64,000 nt of DNA. It comes from Hyphomicrobiales bacterium (GTDB lineage Bacteria > Pseudomonadota > Alphaproteobacteria > Rhizobiales > Rhizobiaceae). Under the pieces are notes generated by a model. It did no database searches and had not been told where the DNA came from. It was given only the letters and a program-made list of their open reading frames with translations. Below, one piece after another: positions 45,134-53,196 of this stretch; positions within the stretch are counted from its first letter, which is position 1, and every line of letters starts with the position of its first letter. The stretch spans positions 434,001 to 498,000 of the forward strand of contig UEGQ01000003.1 of assembly GCA_900466005.1 (NCBI GenBank), given 5' to 3'. A program made the translations under genes and the position numbers.

Positions 45134-45843
45134 CGAAGCGTTTTCCTGCCGTTCTGGCTGTCTTGTTCCTGGCCGGTTGCCAGAGCCAGACGTTGAAAGA
45201 GATCGGCAACGCGCCGTCGATGAGCCCGATCGGCAGCGGACTGCGCTATAGTCAGACCCCCCAGATGGCGCTCTATCCGAAACAGCCGCGGCAGATGGCG
45301 AGCGGTTACTCGCTCTGGAGCGACTCCCAAGCCGCCTTGTTCAAGGATTCGCGCGCGATCAACGTCGGGGATATCCTGACGGTGAACATTCAGATCAACG
45401 ACAAGGCCTCCTTCAGCAACGAGACGGATCGCAGCCGTACGAATTCGAGCGGTATGAAGTGGTCGACCCAGGCCGACCTGTTCGGCTGGACACCGCCAGT
45501 CACGACCGGTGATCTTTCTTCCGGCTCCGATACCAGCACGGCTGGCAAGGGTTCGACGGAACGGTCAGAAAAGCTCACCTTGCTTGTTGCCGCCGTCGTC
45601 ACCGGGATTCTCGAGAACGGAAACCTGTTGATCAGCGGCTCGCAGGAGGTGCGCGTCAACCATGAGATCCGTATCCTGAATGTCGCGGGTATCGTCCGGC
45701 CGCAGGATGTCGATGCGGACAACACCATTTCCTACGACCGCATCGCCGAGGCCCGTATCTCCTATGGTGGACGTGGTCGTCTGACGGAGGTGCAGCAGCC
45801 GCCCGTCGGCCAGCAGGTCGTCGATCTGTTCTCGCCGATCTGA
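45130..45843 (+). CDS. flgH: Flagellar L-ring lipoprotein FlgH
   Basis: A 237-residue outer-membrane L-ring protein. The lipoprotein signal MTKRFPAVLAVLFLAGC has lipobox LAGC with lipidated Cys17. The conserved core shows SLWSDSQAALFKDSRAINVG, DILTVNIQINDKASFSNET, ILENGNLLISGSQEVRVNHE and GIVRPQDVDADNTISYDRIA. It lies directly between motE and fliL. Confidence 0.97.
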   Translation: MTKRFPAVLAVLFLAGCQSQTLKEIGNAPSMSPIGSGLRYSQTPQMALYPKQPRQMASGYSLWSDSQAALFKDSRAINVGDILTVNIQINDKASFSNETDRSRTNSSGMKWSTQADLFGWTPPVTTGDLSSGSDTSTAGKGSTERSEKLTLLVAAVVTGILENGNLLISGSQEVRVNHEIRILNVAGIVRPQDVDADNTISYDRIAEARISYGGRGRLTEVQQPPVGQQVVDLFSPI

Positions 45844-45848
45844 CGGTG

Positions 45849-46394
45849 ATGGGCCAAGGAACCGAAGCGGGCGTGGAACGCATGGAAGAAGCGGAAGAAA
45901 CCGAAGCAAAGAAGAAGTCGCCGCTCGTGCTGATGATTGCGGCGATCGCGCTGCTCACGGTGGCGGGCGGCGGTGGCGGCTGGCTGCTCGGCACCATGAT
46001 TGCGCCCGACATCAAGGCTTCCCGGGAGTCCGAGGCGGCCACGGAGGAAGCGAAGGCGGGCGCGCACGGCGGCAAGGCAGAGGAAGGCCTCGCCCGTATC
46101 GCGACGGAGGCGAACGGCGTCGTGCAGCTGGAGCCGATCACCACCAATCTCGCCTATCCCTCCGAGAGCTGGATTCGTCTCGAAGTCGCGCTCATGTTCA
46201 AGGGCGCCCCCGACGCGGCGCTCGCCGAACAGATCCACCAGGATATCCTTGCCTATATGCGCACCGTGTCGCTGCAGCAGGTGGAAGGCCCGCGAGGCTT
46301 TCAGTATCTGCGGGACGACATCGAGGAGCGTGTTGACCTTCGCTCGGAAGGGCGGGTATCGAAGGTAATGTTCAGGACCTTCGTGATCGAATGA
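45849..46394 (+). CDS. fliL: Flagellar basal body-associated protein FliL
   Basis: A 181-residue single-pass inner-membrane protein that rings and supports the stator. A charged Glu/Lys-rich N-terminus precedes one TM (about 25-49, SPLVLMIAAIALLTVAGGGG) and a periplasmic stomatin-like domain (VVQLEPITTNLAYPSESWIR, LEVALMFKGAPDAALAEQI). The start is uncertain: ATG at 45849 is used, but ATG at 45882 (MEEAEETEAKK) would also give a complete protein, and neither has a strong ribosome site. It overlaps fliP by 4 bases. Confidence 0.92.
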   Translation: MGQGTEAGVERMEEAEETEAKKKSPLVLMIAAIALLTVAGGGGGWLLGTMIAPDIKASRESEAATEEAKAGAHGGKAEEGLARIATEANGVVQLEPITTNLAYPSESWIRLEVALMFKGAPDAALAEQIHQDILAYMRTVSLQQVEGPRGFQYLRDDIEERVDLRSEGRVSKVMFRTFVIE

Positions 46395-47128
46395 TTCGAT
46401 ACCTCATCTTGCTCGCCGTCATGACGACGGTGCCGGAGCTCGCCCACGCGCAGCAGCTTCCGACCAATCTGCTGAACGCGCCGATCGACGGTTCGGTCGC
46501 AGCGTGGATCATCCGCACCTTCGGGTTGCTGACGGTTCTTTCCGTCGCTCCCGGCATTCTGATCATGGTCACCAGCTTTCCCCGCTTCGTGATCGCCTTC
46601 TCGATCCTGCGCTCCGGAATGGGGCTCGCGACGACCCCCTCCAACATGATCCTGACGAGCATGGCGCTGTTCATGACCTTCTACGTCATGGCGCCGACTA
46701 TGGACCGCTCGTGGCGGGATGGCGTCCAGCCGCTTTTGGACAATCAGGTGACCGAGGCCGAGGCCGTCCAGCGCATCGCCGAACCGTTTCGCACGTTCAT
46801 GGCCGCGAACACGCGCGACAAGGATCTGAAGCTCTTCGTCGACATTGCCAACGAGCGTGGGCAGACGGCGATCACCGGCGACAAGGTGGATTACCGCGTC
46901 CTCGTTCCCGCCTTCATGCTGTCGGAGATCAGGCGCGGCTTCGAGATCGGCTTCCTGATCGTGCTGCCCTTTCTCGTCATCGACATGATCGTCGCCACGA
47001 TCACGATGGCGATGGGTATGATGATGCTGCCGCCGACATCGATTTCGCTGCCGTTCAAGATTCTCTTCTTCGTTCTGATCGACGGTTGGAATCTCCTAGT
47101 GGGCAGCCTCGTCCGGTCCTTTTCCTGA
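46391..47128 (+). CDS. fliP: Flagellar export gate protein FliP
   Basis: A 245-residue component of the FliPQR export gate. A cleavable signal peptide (about 1-20) is followed by four membrane helices. Signatures are FPRFVIAFSILRSGMGLATT and PSNMILTSMALFMTFYVMAP, then VLVPAFMLSEIRRGFEIGFL and PFLVIDMIVATITMAMGMMM near the C-terminus. Last gene of the rightward operon that begins with the DUF1217 gene. Confidence 0.97.
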   Translation: MIRYLILLAVMTTVPELAHAQQLPTNLLNAPIDGSVAAWIIRTFGLLTVLSVAPGILIMVTSFPRFVIAFSILRSGMGLATTPSNMILTSMALFMTFYVMAPTMDRSWRDGVQPLLDNQVTEAEAVQRIAEPFRTFMAANTRDKDLKLFVDIANERGQTAITGDKVDYRVLVPAFMLSEIRRGFEIGFLIVLPFLVIDMIVATITMAMGMMMLPPTSISLPFKILFFVLIDGWNLLVGSLVRSFS

Positions 47129-47282
47129 CCGTTCTTGCCGCTGCGGCGGCATGCAGTGCCGCATCGCGATGGATGCCGGCGGTTAACCGATATGGTTTGC
47201 CTTGAAGGTCGGACGGCAGAAATAATAATTACATTACAACGTGTTGCACGAAATCTGCCGCCAGGCGGCGGAAAAGTGCCGT

Positions 47283-47298
47283 ATAACGATTTCTTAAC
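47283..47298. promoter_or_regulatory. CtrA-like box upstream of flaA
   Basis: ATAA-CGATTTC-TTAAC, seven of eight positions of TTAA-N7-TTAA, 159 bases before the flaA ATG. Its spacer is nearly the same as the perfect box before flaC. Confidence 0.4.
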
Positions 47299-47411
47299 CA
47301 GTCCGGTTCAGACGACGTTAAAATCCGTACTGTTTGATGCTGCTCCAGAGACGGATTAATTCAAACGAAAATTAATTGACATGACGTCGTCCGCCTCTGC
47401 CGGTAGGTAAC

Positions 47412-47451
47412 CCGGCATGTCCCTCCAATGTATCTAGTTTCCAAGGGGACA
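47412..47451 (+). promoter_or_regulatory. flaA leader hairpin covering the ribosome site
   Basis: TGTCCCT (47418-47424) pairs with GGGGACA (47445-47451, one G-U), burying the AAGGGG Shine-Dalgarno that lies 8 bases before the ATG. The CCGG-N-ATGTCCC sequence recurs before the other three flagellin genes. Confidence 0.5.
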
Positions 47452-47456
47452 CCTCA

Positions 47457-48677
47457 ATGAGCAGTATTCTTACCAACGGCAGTGCAATGGCTGCGCTGTC
47501 CACTCTCCGTTCCATCTCCGCCAGCCTGGACGACACCCAGTCCCGCATTTCCTCGGGTCTGCGCGTCGGCTCTGCGTCTGACAACGCCGCCTACTGGTCG
47601 ATCGCAACCACCATGCGTTCGGACAACGCCTCGCTGTCGTCTGTCCAGGACGCCCTCGGCCTCGGCGCTGCCAAGGTCGACACGGCCTATTCCGGCATGA
47701 ACGCCGCGATCGACGTCGTCAAGGAAATCAAGGCCAAGCTGACCGCCGCCACCGAAGATGGTGTCGACAAGACCAAGATCCAGGAAGAAATCTCGCAGCT
47801 CCAGGACCAGCTCGGCTCGATTGCCGAAGCGGCTTCCTTCTCGGGCGAGAACTGGCTGCAGGCCAAACTGACTGGCGGCCTTGCTTCCGACACCGACAAG
47901 AGCATCGTCGCTTCCTTCGTTCGTGACGCTGCGGGTGCCGTATCGGTCAAGAAGGTCGACTACACGCTGACCGCTTCGAACGTCCTGTTCGACACCAATG
48001 GCAACACCGGCATTCTCGACCAGACCACCAACATTGCCGGCGACGGCGTCGTCGTCAACGTCAACGACGGCGGCGTAACCACCTCGCACAACCTGAAGTC
48101 CTACACGACGGCTCAGGTCAGCGCTGCCGTCACGGGTGCCGGTGGCGCCTTCGACGCGGGTGGCAGCATTGCTTGGACGGTCGCCGGTGACGGTCTCGGT
48201 GCCGGTGTCGGTTACGTGATGATCGGCTCGGATACGTGGGTTGCCGCGACGGAACAGAGTGCACTTGCCAACGCGACCCAGGAAGTCTTCGCGACCGACG
48301 CGTCGACCTTCGAATGGCAGATCAACACGGCCGATACCGCCGCTTCGACGGCGATGTCGGTTTCGGACTTCACGATCGACAACACCACGACCGCGACCCA
48401 GCTTTCGGGCCTTCTGTCGATGGTCGACACCGCTCTGAAGTCCATGACCAGCGCCGCCTCGCAGCTCGGCTCGCTGAACTCGCGAATCGGCATTCAGGAA
48501 GAGTTCATCTCCAACCTGACCGATTCGATCGACAAGGGTATCGGCCGTCTCGTCGACGCCGACCTGAACGAAGAATCGACCCGCCTGAAGGCGCTGCAGA
48601 CCCAGCAGCAACTCGCCATCCAGTCGCTGTCGATCGCGAACTCTTCGTCGCAGAACGTCCTGTCGTTGTTCCGTTAA
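47457..48677 (+). CDS. flaA: Flagellin FlaA
   Basis: A 406-residue filament subunit. The N-terminal D0/D1 is MSSILTNGSAMAALSTLRSI through SSGLRVGSASDNAAYWSIAT. The variable surface domain is about residues 155-320 and the C-terminal D1/D0 runs to LKALQTQQQLAIQSLSIANS and NVLSLFR. It is named by position as the first of four, as in S. meliloti flaA-flaB-flaD-flaC, where FlaA is the essential principal subunit of the complex filament. Residues about 159-293 are almost identical to FlaD. The gene has its own leader and a strong terminator. Confidence 0.95.
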   Translation: MSSILTNGSAMAALSTLRSISASLDDTQSRISSGLRVGSASDNAAYWSIATTMRSDNASLSSVQDALGLGAAKVDTAYSGMNAAIDVVKEIKAKLTAATEDGVDKTKIQEEISQLQDQLGSIAEAASFSGENWLQAKLTGGLASDTDKSIVASFVRDAAGAVSVKKVDYTLTASNVLFDTNGNTGILDQTTNIAGDGVVVNVNDGGVTTSHNLKSYTTAQVSAAVTGAGGAFDAGGSIAWTVAGDGLGAGVGYVMIGSDTWVAATEQSALANATQEVFATDASTFEWQINTADTAASTAMSVSDFTIDNTTTATQLSGLLSMVDTALKSMTSAASQLGSLNSRIGIQEEFISNLTDSIDKGIGRLVDADLNEESTRLKALQTQQQLAIQSLSIANSSSQNVLSLFR

Positions 48678-48722
48678 TCGGCCGGATGGCAGGGGTTTCC
48701 CTGTATTTTGCAAGAACTTGAG

Positions 48723-48753
48723 CATGCCGCGCCTTCGGGCGCGGCATGTTTTT
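48723..48753 (+). terminator. Terminator after flaA
   Basis: CATGCCGCGCC (48723-48733), TTCG loop, GGCGCGGCATG (48738-48748), then five Ts. An 11-bp perfect stem with a UUCG tetraloop, one of the strongest terminators in the window. Confidence 0.95.
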
Positions 48754-48876
48754 CGTCAACTCGCGTTTAGCAGTTGTTAACCATGTTTAAGCTAGATGGA
48801 AGCATCGCAACGACGGGTTAACACTCCCTAATAACCTGTTAGCAGGCATGATGCTGACCGTCGTTCCCGGCGCGAC

Positions 48877-48913
48877 CGGAATGTCCCTTTCATAGACCGC
48901 CAACCAAGGGGCA
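48877..48913 (+). promoter_or_regulatory. flaB leader hairpin covering the ribosome site
   Basis: CCGGAATGTCCC at 48876-48887. TGTCCCTT (48882-48889) pairs over 8 bp (one G-U) with AAGGGGCA (48906-48913), which contains the Shine-Dalgarno 9 bases before the ATG. Confidence 0.55.
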
Positions 48914-48922
48914 ACTTTCTCA

Positions 48923-50143
48923 ATGACCAGCATTCTTACCAACGTCGCGGCCATGGCCGCCCTCCAGACTCTCCGCTCCATCGACTCCGATATGGAGCAG
49001 ACGCAGGCGCGTGTTTCCTCGGGTCTTCGCGTCGGCGGCGCTTCGGACAACGCTGCCTACTGGTCGATCGCGACCACCATGCGTTCCGACAACATGGCCC
49101 TGTCGGCGGTTCAGGACGCACTCGGTCTCGGCGCCGCCAAGATCGACACGGCCTACTCCGGCATGAACTCGGCCATCGACGTCGTCAAGGAAATCAAGGC
49201 CAAGCTCACTGCCGCCAGCGAAGACGGCGTCGACAAGACCAAGATCCAGGAAGAAATCTCGCAGCTCCAGGATCAGTTGCGCAGTGTTGCCGAGGCCGCG
49301 TCCTTCTCGGGCGAGAATTGGCTGCAGGCGAAGCTTACGGGCGCCTTGTCGTCTGACATCAACAAGAGCGTCGTCGCTTCCTTTGTCCGCGATTCCTCGG
49401 GCGCCGTATCGGTCAAGAAGGTCGACTACACGCTCGACAGCACCAACGTGCTCTTCGACACCAACGGCAACACCGGCATCCTCGACCAGACCACCAACAT
49501 CAACGGCGACGGCGTGGTCGTTAACGTGAACATCGCTGGTGTCACCGGATCCTACAACGTCATCAAGTATACGACGGCTCAGGTCAGTACGGCCGTTACA
49601 GGTGCGGGCGGCGCTTTCGACGTCGGTGGCGACATCGCATGGACTGTCGCCGGCGACGGCGCCGGTGCCGGCGTGGGCTTCGTCAAGATCGGTGACGATA
49701 CCTGGGTTGCCGCGACGGAACAGGACGCAGCTGCCAACTCCACGCAGGAAGTCTTCGCGACCGATGCGTCGACCTTCGAGTGGCAGATCGACACCACCGC
49801 TGCCGCTGCTTCCACCGCGATGTCGGTCGATACCTTCGCCATCGATAACACCACGACGAGCACCCAAATCGCAGGCCTGCTGTCCATGGTCGACACTGCT
49901 CTCGAAACCATGACCAGCGCTGCTGCCCAGCTCGGCTCGATCGGTATGCGCATCGACATGCAGCAGGAATTTGTTGCCAGCCTGACGGACTCCATCGACA
50001 AAGGTGTCGGTCGTCTCGTCGATGCCGATATGAACGAGGAATCGACCCGCCTGAAGGCACTGCAGACCCAGCAGCAGCTCGCGGTCCAGTCGCTGTCGAT
50101 CGCGAATACGGCGTCGCAGAACATCCTGACCCTCTTCAAGTAA
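48923..50143 (+). CDS. flaB: Flagellin FlaB
   Basis: A 406-residue secondary flagellin with the standard N-terminus MTSILTNVAAMAALQTLRSI and C-terminus KALQTQQQLAVQSLSIANT and NILTLFK. The central domain has the same length as FlaA and FlaD but many substitutions (for example VNVNIAGVTGSYNVIKYTT). It shares its first and last thirds with FlaD, including GSIGMRIDMQQEFVASLTDS. Its own leader and terminator suggest monocistronic transcription. In S. meliloti secondary flagellins combine with FlaA to give rigid complex filaments. Confidence 0.95.
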   Translation: MTSILTNVAAMAALQTLRSIDSDMEQTQARVSSGLRVGGASDNAAYWSIATTMRSDNMALSAVQDALGLGAAKIDTAYSGMNSAIDVVKEIKAKLTAASEDGVDKTKIQEEISQLQDQLRSVAEAASFSGENWLQAKLTGALSSDINKSVVASFVRDSSGAVSVKKVDYTLDSTNVLFDTNGNTGILDQTTNINGDGVVVNVNIAGVTGSYNVIKYTTAQVSTAVTGAGGAFDVGGDIAWTVAGDGAGAGVGFVKIGDDTWVAATEQDAAANSTQEVFATDASTFEWQIDTTAAAASTAMSVDTFAIDNTTTSTQIAGLLSMVDTALETMTSAAAQLGSIGMRIDMQQEFVASLTDSIDKGVGRLVDADMNEESTRLKALQTQQQLAVQSLSIANTASQNILTLFK

Positions 50144-50187
50144 GAGCGTCTGGGCCGGCGCAGTGCCGCCTGCCTACCGACACAAAG

Positions 50188-50218
50188 AAGGCCGTGTTCG
50201 GAAGAGCGCGGCCTTTTT
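50188..50218 (+). terminator. Terminator after flaB
   Basis: AAGGCCG (50188-50194) pairs with CGGCCTT (50209-50215) followed by a run of Ts, giving a hairpin with a 14-nt loop region that can extend. Confidence 0.85.
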
Positions 50219-50228
50219 GGTTTTCATA

Positions 50229-50243
50229 TTAACGATCTGTCAA
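50229..50243. promoter_or_regulatory. CtrA-like box upstream of flaD
   Basis: TTAA-CGATCTG-TCAA, seven of eight positions of TTAA-N7-TTAA, just after the flaB terminator and 220 bases before the flaD ATG. The CGAT spacer start matches the flaA and flaC boxes. Confidence 0.4.
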
Positions 50244-50415
50244 TATAGATTAACCAAGTATTATGAAGTATCGTGAGTATTTTACTTGTATTCTTGCCCT
50301 GCCTTCACCTCCCGTTAACTACGTCCGCGTAGCCTACAACCATCGAACGGGAGGTTGACCGCAGTTGCTGCGATCTCGACACGCATGATGCAAAAGACCC
50401 GTTCCCGGTGGATTT

Positions 50416-50454
50416 CCGGAATGTCCCTGTCAAATTCCTAGTCGCCAAGGGGCA
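50416..50454 (+). promoter_or_regulatory. flaD leader hairpin covering the ribosome site
   Basis: CCGGAATGTCCCT at 50416-50428. TGTCCCT (50422-50428) pairs over 7 bp with AGGGGCA (50448-50454), which includes the Shine-Dalgarno 8 bases before the ATG. Confidence 0.55.
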
Positions 50455-50462
50455 CAACTTAA

Positions 50463-51683
50463 ATGACCAGCATTCTGACCAACGTCGCGGCGATGGCCGC
50501 ACTTTCGACCCTTCGCTCCATCGAGTCCGGTCTCGAACAGACCCAGGCGGCCGTGTCTTCGGGCCTGCGCGTGGGTTCCGCTTCGGACAACGCTGCCTAC
50601 TGGTCGATTGCGACCACCATGCGTTCCGACAACATGGCCCTGTCGGCCGTAGAAGATGCCCTCGGCCTCGGCGCTGCCAAGGTCGACACGGCCTATTCCG
50701 GCATGAACTCGGCGATCGAAGTCGTCAAGGAAATCAAGGCCAAGCTGACTGCCGCTACCGAAGACGGCGTCGACAAGACCAAGATCCAGGAAGAGATCAC
50801 CCAGCTCCAGGATCAGCTGACCTCGATTGCTGAAGCGGCTTCCTTCTCGGGTGAGAACTGGCTGCAGGCGAAGCTTACCGGCGGCCTGGCTTCCGACATC
50901 AACAAGAGCGTTGTCGCGTCCTTCGTCCGCGACTCCTCGGGTGCCGTATCGGTCAAGAAGGTCGACTATACGCTGACCGCTTCGAACGTCCTGTTCGACA
51001 CCAACGGCAACACCGGTATTCTCGACCAGACCACCAACATTGCCGGTGACGGCGTTGTCGTCAACGTCAACGACGGCGGCGTAACCACCTCGCACAACCT
51101 GAATTCCTACACGACGGCGCAGGTCAGCGCGGCCGTCACGGGTGCGGGCGGTGCCTTCGACGCCGGCGGCAGCATCGCGTGGACGGTCGCCGGTGACGGT
51201 CTCGGTGCCGGTGTCGGTTACGTGATGATCGGCTCGGATACGTGGGTTGCCGCGACGGAACAGAGTGCACTTGCCAACGCGACCCAGGAAGTTTTCGCGA
51301 CCGACGCGTCGACCTTCGAATGGCAGATCAACACGGCCGACGTTGCTGCTTCGACGGCCATGTCGGTAGACAGCTTCACGATCACCAACACCACGACCAA
51401 GACCGAGCTCGCCGGCCTTCTGTCGATGGTCGACACTGCTCTGAAGTCGATGACCAGTGCCGCTGCCCAGCTAGGCTCGATCGGCATGCGCATCGACATG
51501 CAGCAGGAATTCGTCGCCAGCCTGACGGACTCCATCGACAAGGGTGTTGGTCGTCTCGTTGATGCCGACCTGAACGAGGAATCGACCCGCTTGAAGGCAC
51601 TGCAGACCCAGCAGCAGCTCGCCGTTCAGTCGCTGTCGATCGCCAACTCGTCGTCGCAGAACATCCTGACCCTCTTCCGCTAA
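50463..51683 (+). CDS. flaD: Flagellin FlaD (mosaic of FlaA- and FlaB-like parts)
   Basis: A 406-residue secondary flagellin. The N-terminus MTSILTNVAAMAALSTLRSI and the C-terminal GSIGMRIDMQQEFVASLTDS and QQQLAVQSLSIANS follow FlaB. Residues about 159-293 (GAVSVKKVDYTLTASNVLF to WQINTAD) are identical to FlaA except one K/N difference, and the DNA there is nearly identical as well. This points to gene conversion within the cluster. It has its own conserved leader hairpin and a perfect terminator. Confidence 0.94.
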   Translation: MTSILTNVAAMAALSTLRSIESGLEQTQAAVSSGLRVGSASDNAAYWSIATTMRSDNMALSAVEDALGLGAAKVDTAYSGMNSAIEVVKEIKAKLTAATEDGVDKTKIQEEITQLQDQLTSIAEAASFSGENWLQAKLTGGLASDINKSVVASFVRDSSGAVSVKKVDYTLTASNVLFDTNGNTGILDQTTNIAGDGVVVNVNDGGVTTSHNLNSYTTAQVSAAVTGAGGAFDAGGSIAWTVAGDGLGAGVGYVMIGSDTWVAATEQSALANATQEVFATDASTFEWQINTADVAASTAMSVDSFTITNTTTKTELAGLLSMVDTALKSMTSAAAQLGSIGMRIDMQQEFVASLTDSIDKGVGRLVDADLNEESTRLKALQTQQQLAVQSLSIANSSSQNILTLFR

Positions 51684-51711
51684 TCGCGGAAAGGATTGGC
51701 CGAACAGACTG

Positions 51712-51738
51712 GCCGCGCCCCTCGGGGCGCGGCTTTTT
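51712..51738 (+). terminator. Terminator after flaD
   Basis: GCCGCGCCCC (51712-51721) and GGGGCGCGGC (51724-51733) form a perfect 10-bp inverted repeat with a minimal loop, followed by five Ts. Confidence 0.93.
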
Positions 51739-51814
51739 GCGTTTCGAGCTTGCGTGAGGCTTGCCGCCTTTTCGTTTTCACGGTCCTTCGGCTCTACAAC
51801 CCTTGCTAATCACG

Positions 51815-51829
51815 TTAAGTCTTTGTTAA
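51815..51829. promoter_or_regulatory. Perfect CtrA-type box 1 upstream of flaC
   Basis: TTAA-GTCTTTG-TTAA, a full match to the CtrA consensus TTAA-N7-TTAA, 127 bases before the flaC ATG. Confidence 0.55.
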
Positions 51830-51838
51830 ATGTCTCTG

Positions 51839-51854
51839 TTAACGATTTGTTAAC
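51839..51854. promoter_or_regulatory. Perfect CtrA-type box 2 upstream of flaC
   Basis: TTAA-CGATTTG-TTAAC, a full match including the trailing C, 9 bases after box 1. Similar to the weaker boxes before flaA and flaD. Confidence 0.55.
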
Positions 51855-51921
51855 AGGTGACGGGGCGGTTCCGGGTCAGGTGCCGCCAGCATGATGCCCG
51901 TCTGTCGCCGCCGGCTTGGCG

Positions 51922-51949
51922 CCGGATGTCCCATGATGCGAACAGGGCA
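51922..51949 (+). promoter_or_regulatory. flaC leader hairpin, shorter version
   Basis: CCGGATGTCCC (51922-51932). TG-CCC can pair with GGGCA (51945-51949) with one bulged U, overlapping the GGGCA ribosome site 6 bases before the ATG. Weaker than in the other three flagellin leaders. Confidence 0.35.
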
Positions 51950-51955
51950 CCCTCG

Positions 51956-52921
51956 ATGACCAGTATTCTGACCAATGCTGCCGCTATGGCGGCACTTCAG
52001 ACTCTCCGCGCGATCGACAACAACATGGAGACCACGCAGCGCCGTGTGTCCTCCGGTTATCGCGTGGAAACGGCTGCCGACAATGCCGCCTACTGGTCCA
52101 TCGCCACGACGATGCGGTCGGATAATTCCTCGCTCTCGACGGTATCGGACGCGCTCGGGCTCGGGGCGGCGACGGTGGATACCGCCTACACGGCGCTCGA
52201 CAACGTCATCCACGTCATGAGCGACATCAAGGCGAAGCTCGTTGCGGCCAGGGAGCCCGGCGTCGACAAGACCAAGATCAATGCCGAGATGACGGAGCTC
52301 AAGAACCAGCTCGTCTCCACCACCCAGTCCGCATCCTTCTCCGGCCAGAACTGGTTGTACAATACGAATTCCGCGGCACTTGGCACCAAGCAGGTCGTCT
52401 CCTCCTTCGTTCGTGCGGCGGACGGAACGGTTCAGGTGACCACGCTTGACTTCGACACCAGCCAGTCGGTGCTGATCGATACCGTCGACGCGGCGCGCGG
52501 CCTCCTGACCAAGGATATCGACGCCGATGCCTTGATGGCGAGCCCGAGTGGAACGGCGCGCAACTACTATCTTCTCGATGTCGGTGCGACGACGCCGGCC
52601 ACCGGCACGGAAATCAAGATCGACGGCACCACCACGGATGCAGTCATGGACGACATGATCAGCGTCGTCTCGGACCTGCTCGAGCAGCTGACCAATTCAG
52701 CATCTACGCTCGGCGCAATCACCAAGCGCATCGACATGCAGGAGCAGTTCGTCTCCAACCTGATGGACGTGATCGACAAGGGGGTCGGACGCCTGGTCGA
52801 TGCCGACATGAACGAGGAGTCGACGCGGCTCAAGGCGCTGCAGACGCAGCAGCAGCTCGGCATTCAGGCGCTTTCGATCGCCAACACCAACGCCGAGAAC
52901 ATCCTGACCCTCTTCAAGTGA
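51956..52921 (+). CDS. flaC: Flagellin FlaC (short form)
   Basis: A 321-residue flagellin, about 85 residues shorter than its three neighbours because the central surface domain is reduced and unrelated in sequence. N-terminal MTSILTNAAAMAALQTLRAI and C-terminal ALQTQQQLGIQALSIANTNA and NILTLFK are conserved. ATG at 51956 is chosen by alignment with the other flagellins. In S. meliloti FlaC is likewise the shortest and a minor component. It has two perfect CtrA-type boxes upstream, and no clear terminator follows it. Confidence 0.94.
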   Translation: MTSILTNAAAMAALQTLRAIDNNMETTQRRVSSGYRVETAADNAAYWSIATTMRSDNSSLSTVSDALGLGAATVDTAYTALDNVIHVMSDIKAKLVAAREPGVDKTKINAEMTELKNQLVSTTQSASFSGQNWLYNTNSAALGTKQVVSSFVRAADGTVQVTTLDFDTSQSVLIDTVDAARGLLTKDIDADALMASPSGTARNYYLLDVGATTPATGTEIKIDGTTTDAVMDDMISVVSDLLEQLTNSASTLGAITKRIDMQEQFVSNLMDVIDKGVGRLVDADMNEESTRLKALQTQQQLGIQALSIANTNAENILTLFK

Positions 52922-53109
52922 GAACGCTTCGCGCCGGCTGAAGGTGAGAGGCCCGGTGTTCGTCCGCGGCTGGGCGGCAGTGCCCCGCGCCATTCATCCT
53001 CGCACAAGTTTGGACGCTTAGCGTCGAGGCGAATACGTCAAACTCTGGGAGCCTCTGCCTGCAAGGGATTGGTCGGCGGCCCGGCAGCGGAAACCGCGGT
53101 GGTAGTAGG

Positions 53110-53196
53110 ATGAAACGCAGTCAGTTTTTGTTCGTCGAGCGCGGCTCCACGGAAGCAAGCCTGCCGACGCAAGTGGCCGGAGCATGCCGCGCATGA
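53110..53196 (+). CDS. Possible 28-codon leader peptide
   Basis: An ATG-started frame (MKRSQFLFVERGSTEASLPT then seven to eight more residues) whose TGA overlaps the ATG at 53193 of the FliH-like gene (ATGA). AGTAGG sits directly before the ATG, too close for an ideal ribosome site. It may be a translational-coupling leader or chance. Confidence 0.25.
   Translation: MKRSQFLFVERGSTEASLPTQVAGACRA

Larger units (their letters stand above)
47129..47456. other. fliP-flaA intergenic region
   Basis: A 328-base gap that becomes AT-rich towards flaA. It holds a GTTAAC palindrome (47182-47187), a CtrA-like box (47283-47298) and the flaA leader hairpin (47412-47451). No gene is supported in it. Confidence 0.6.

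Noticed and set aside
47454-48725. Long minus-strand frames opposite each flagellin gene
   Set aside because: They repeat in register with the flagellin copies and encode valine/glycine/aspartate-rich translations; explained by the real genes.
47457-52921. Four flagellin copies as a mobile or repeat element
   Set aside because: They are an ordered tandem gene family with individual leaders and terminators; no transposase or flanking repeats.
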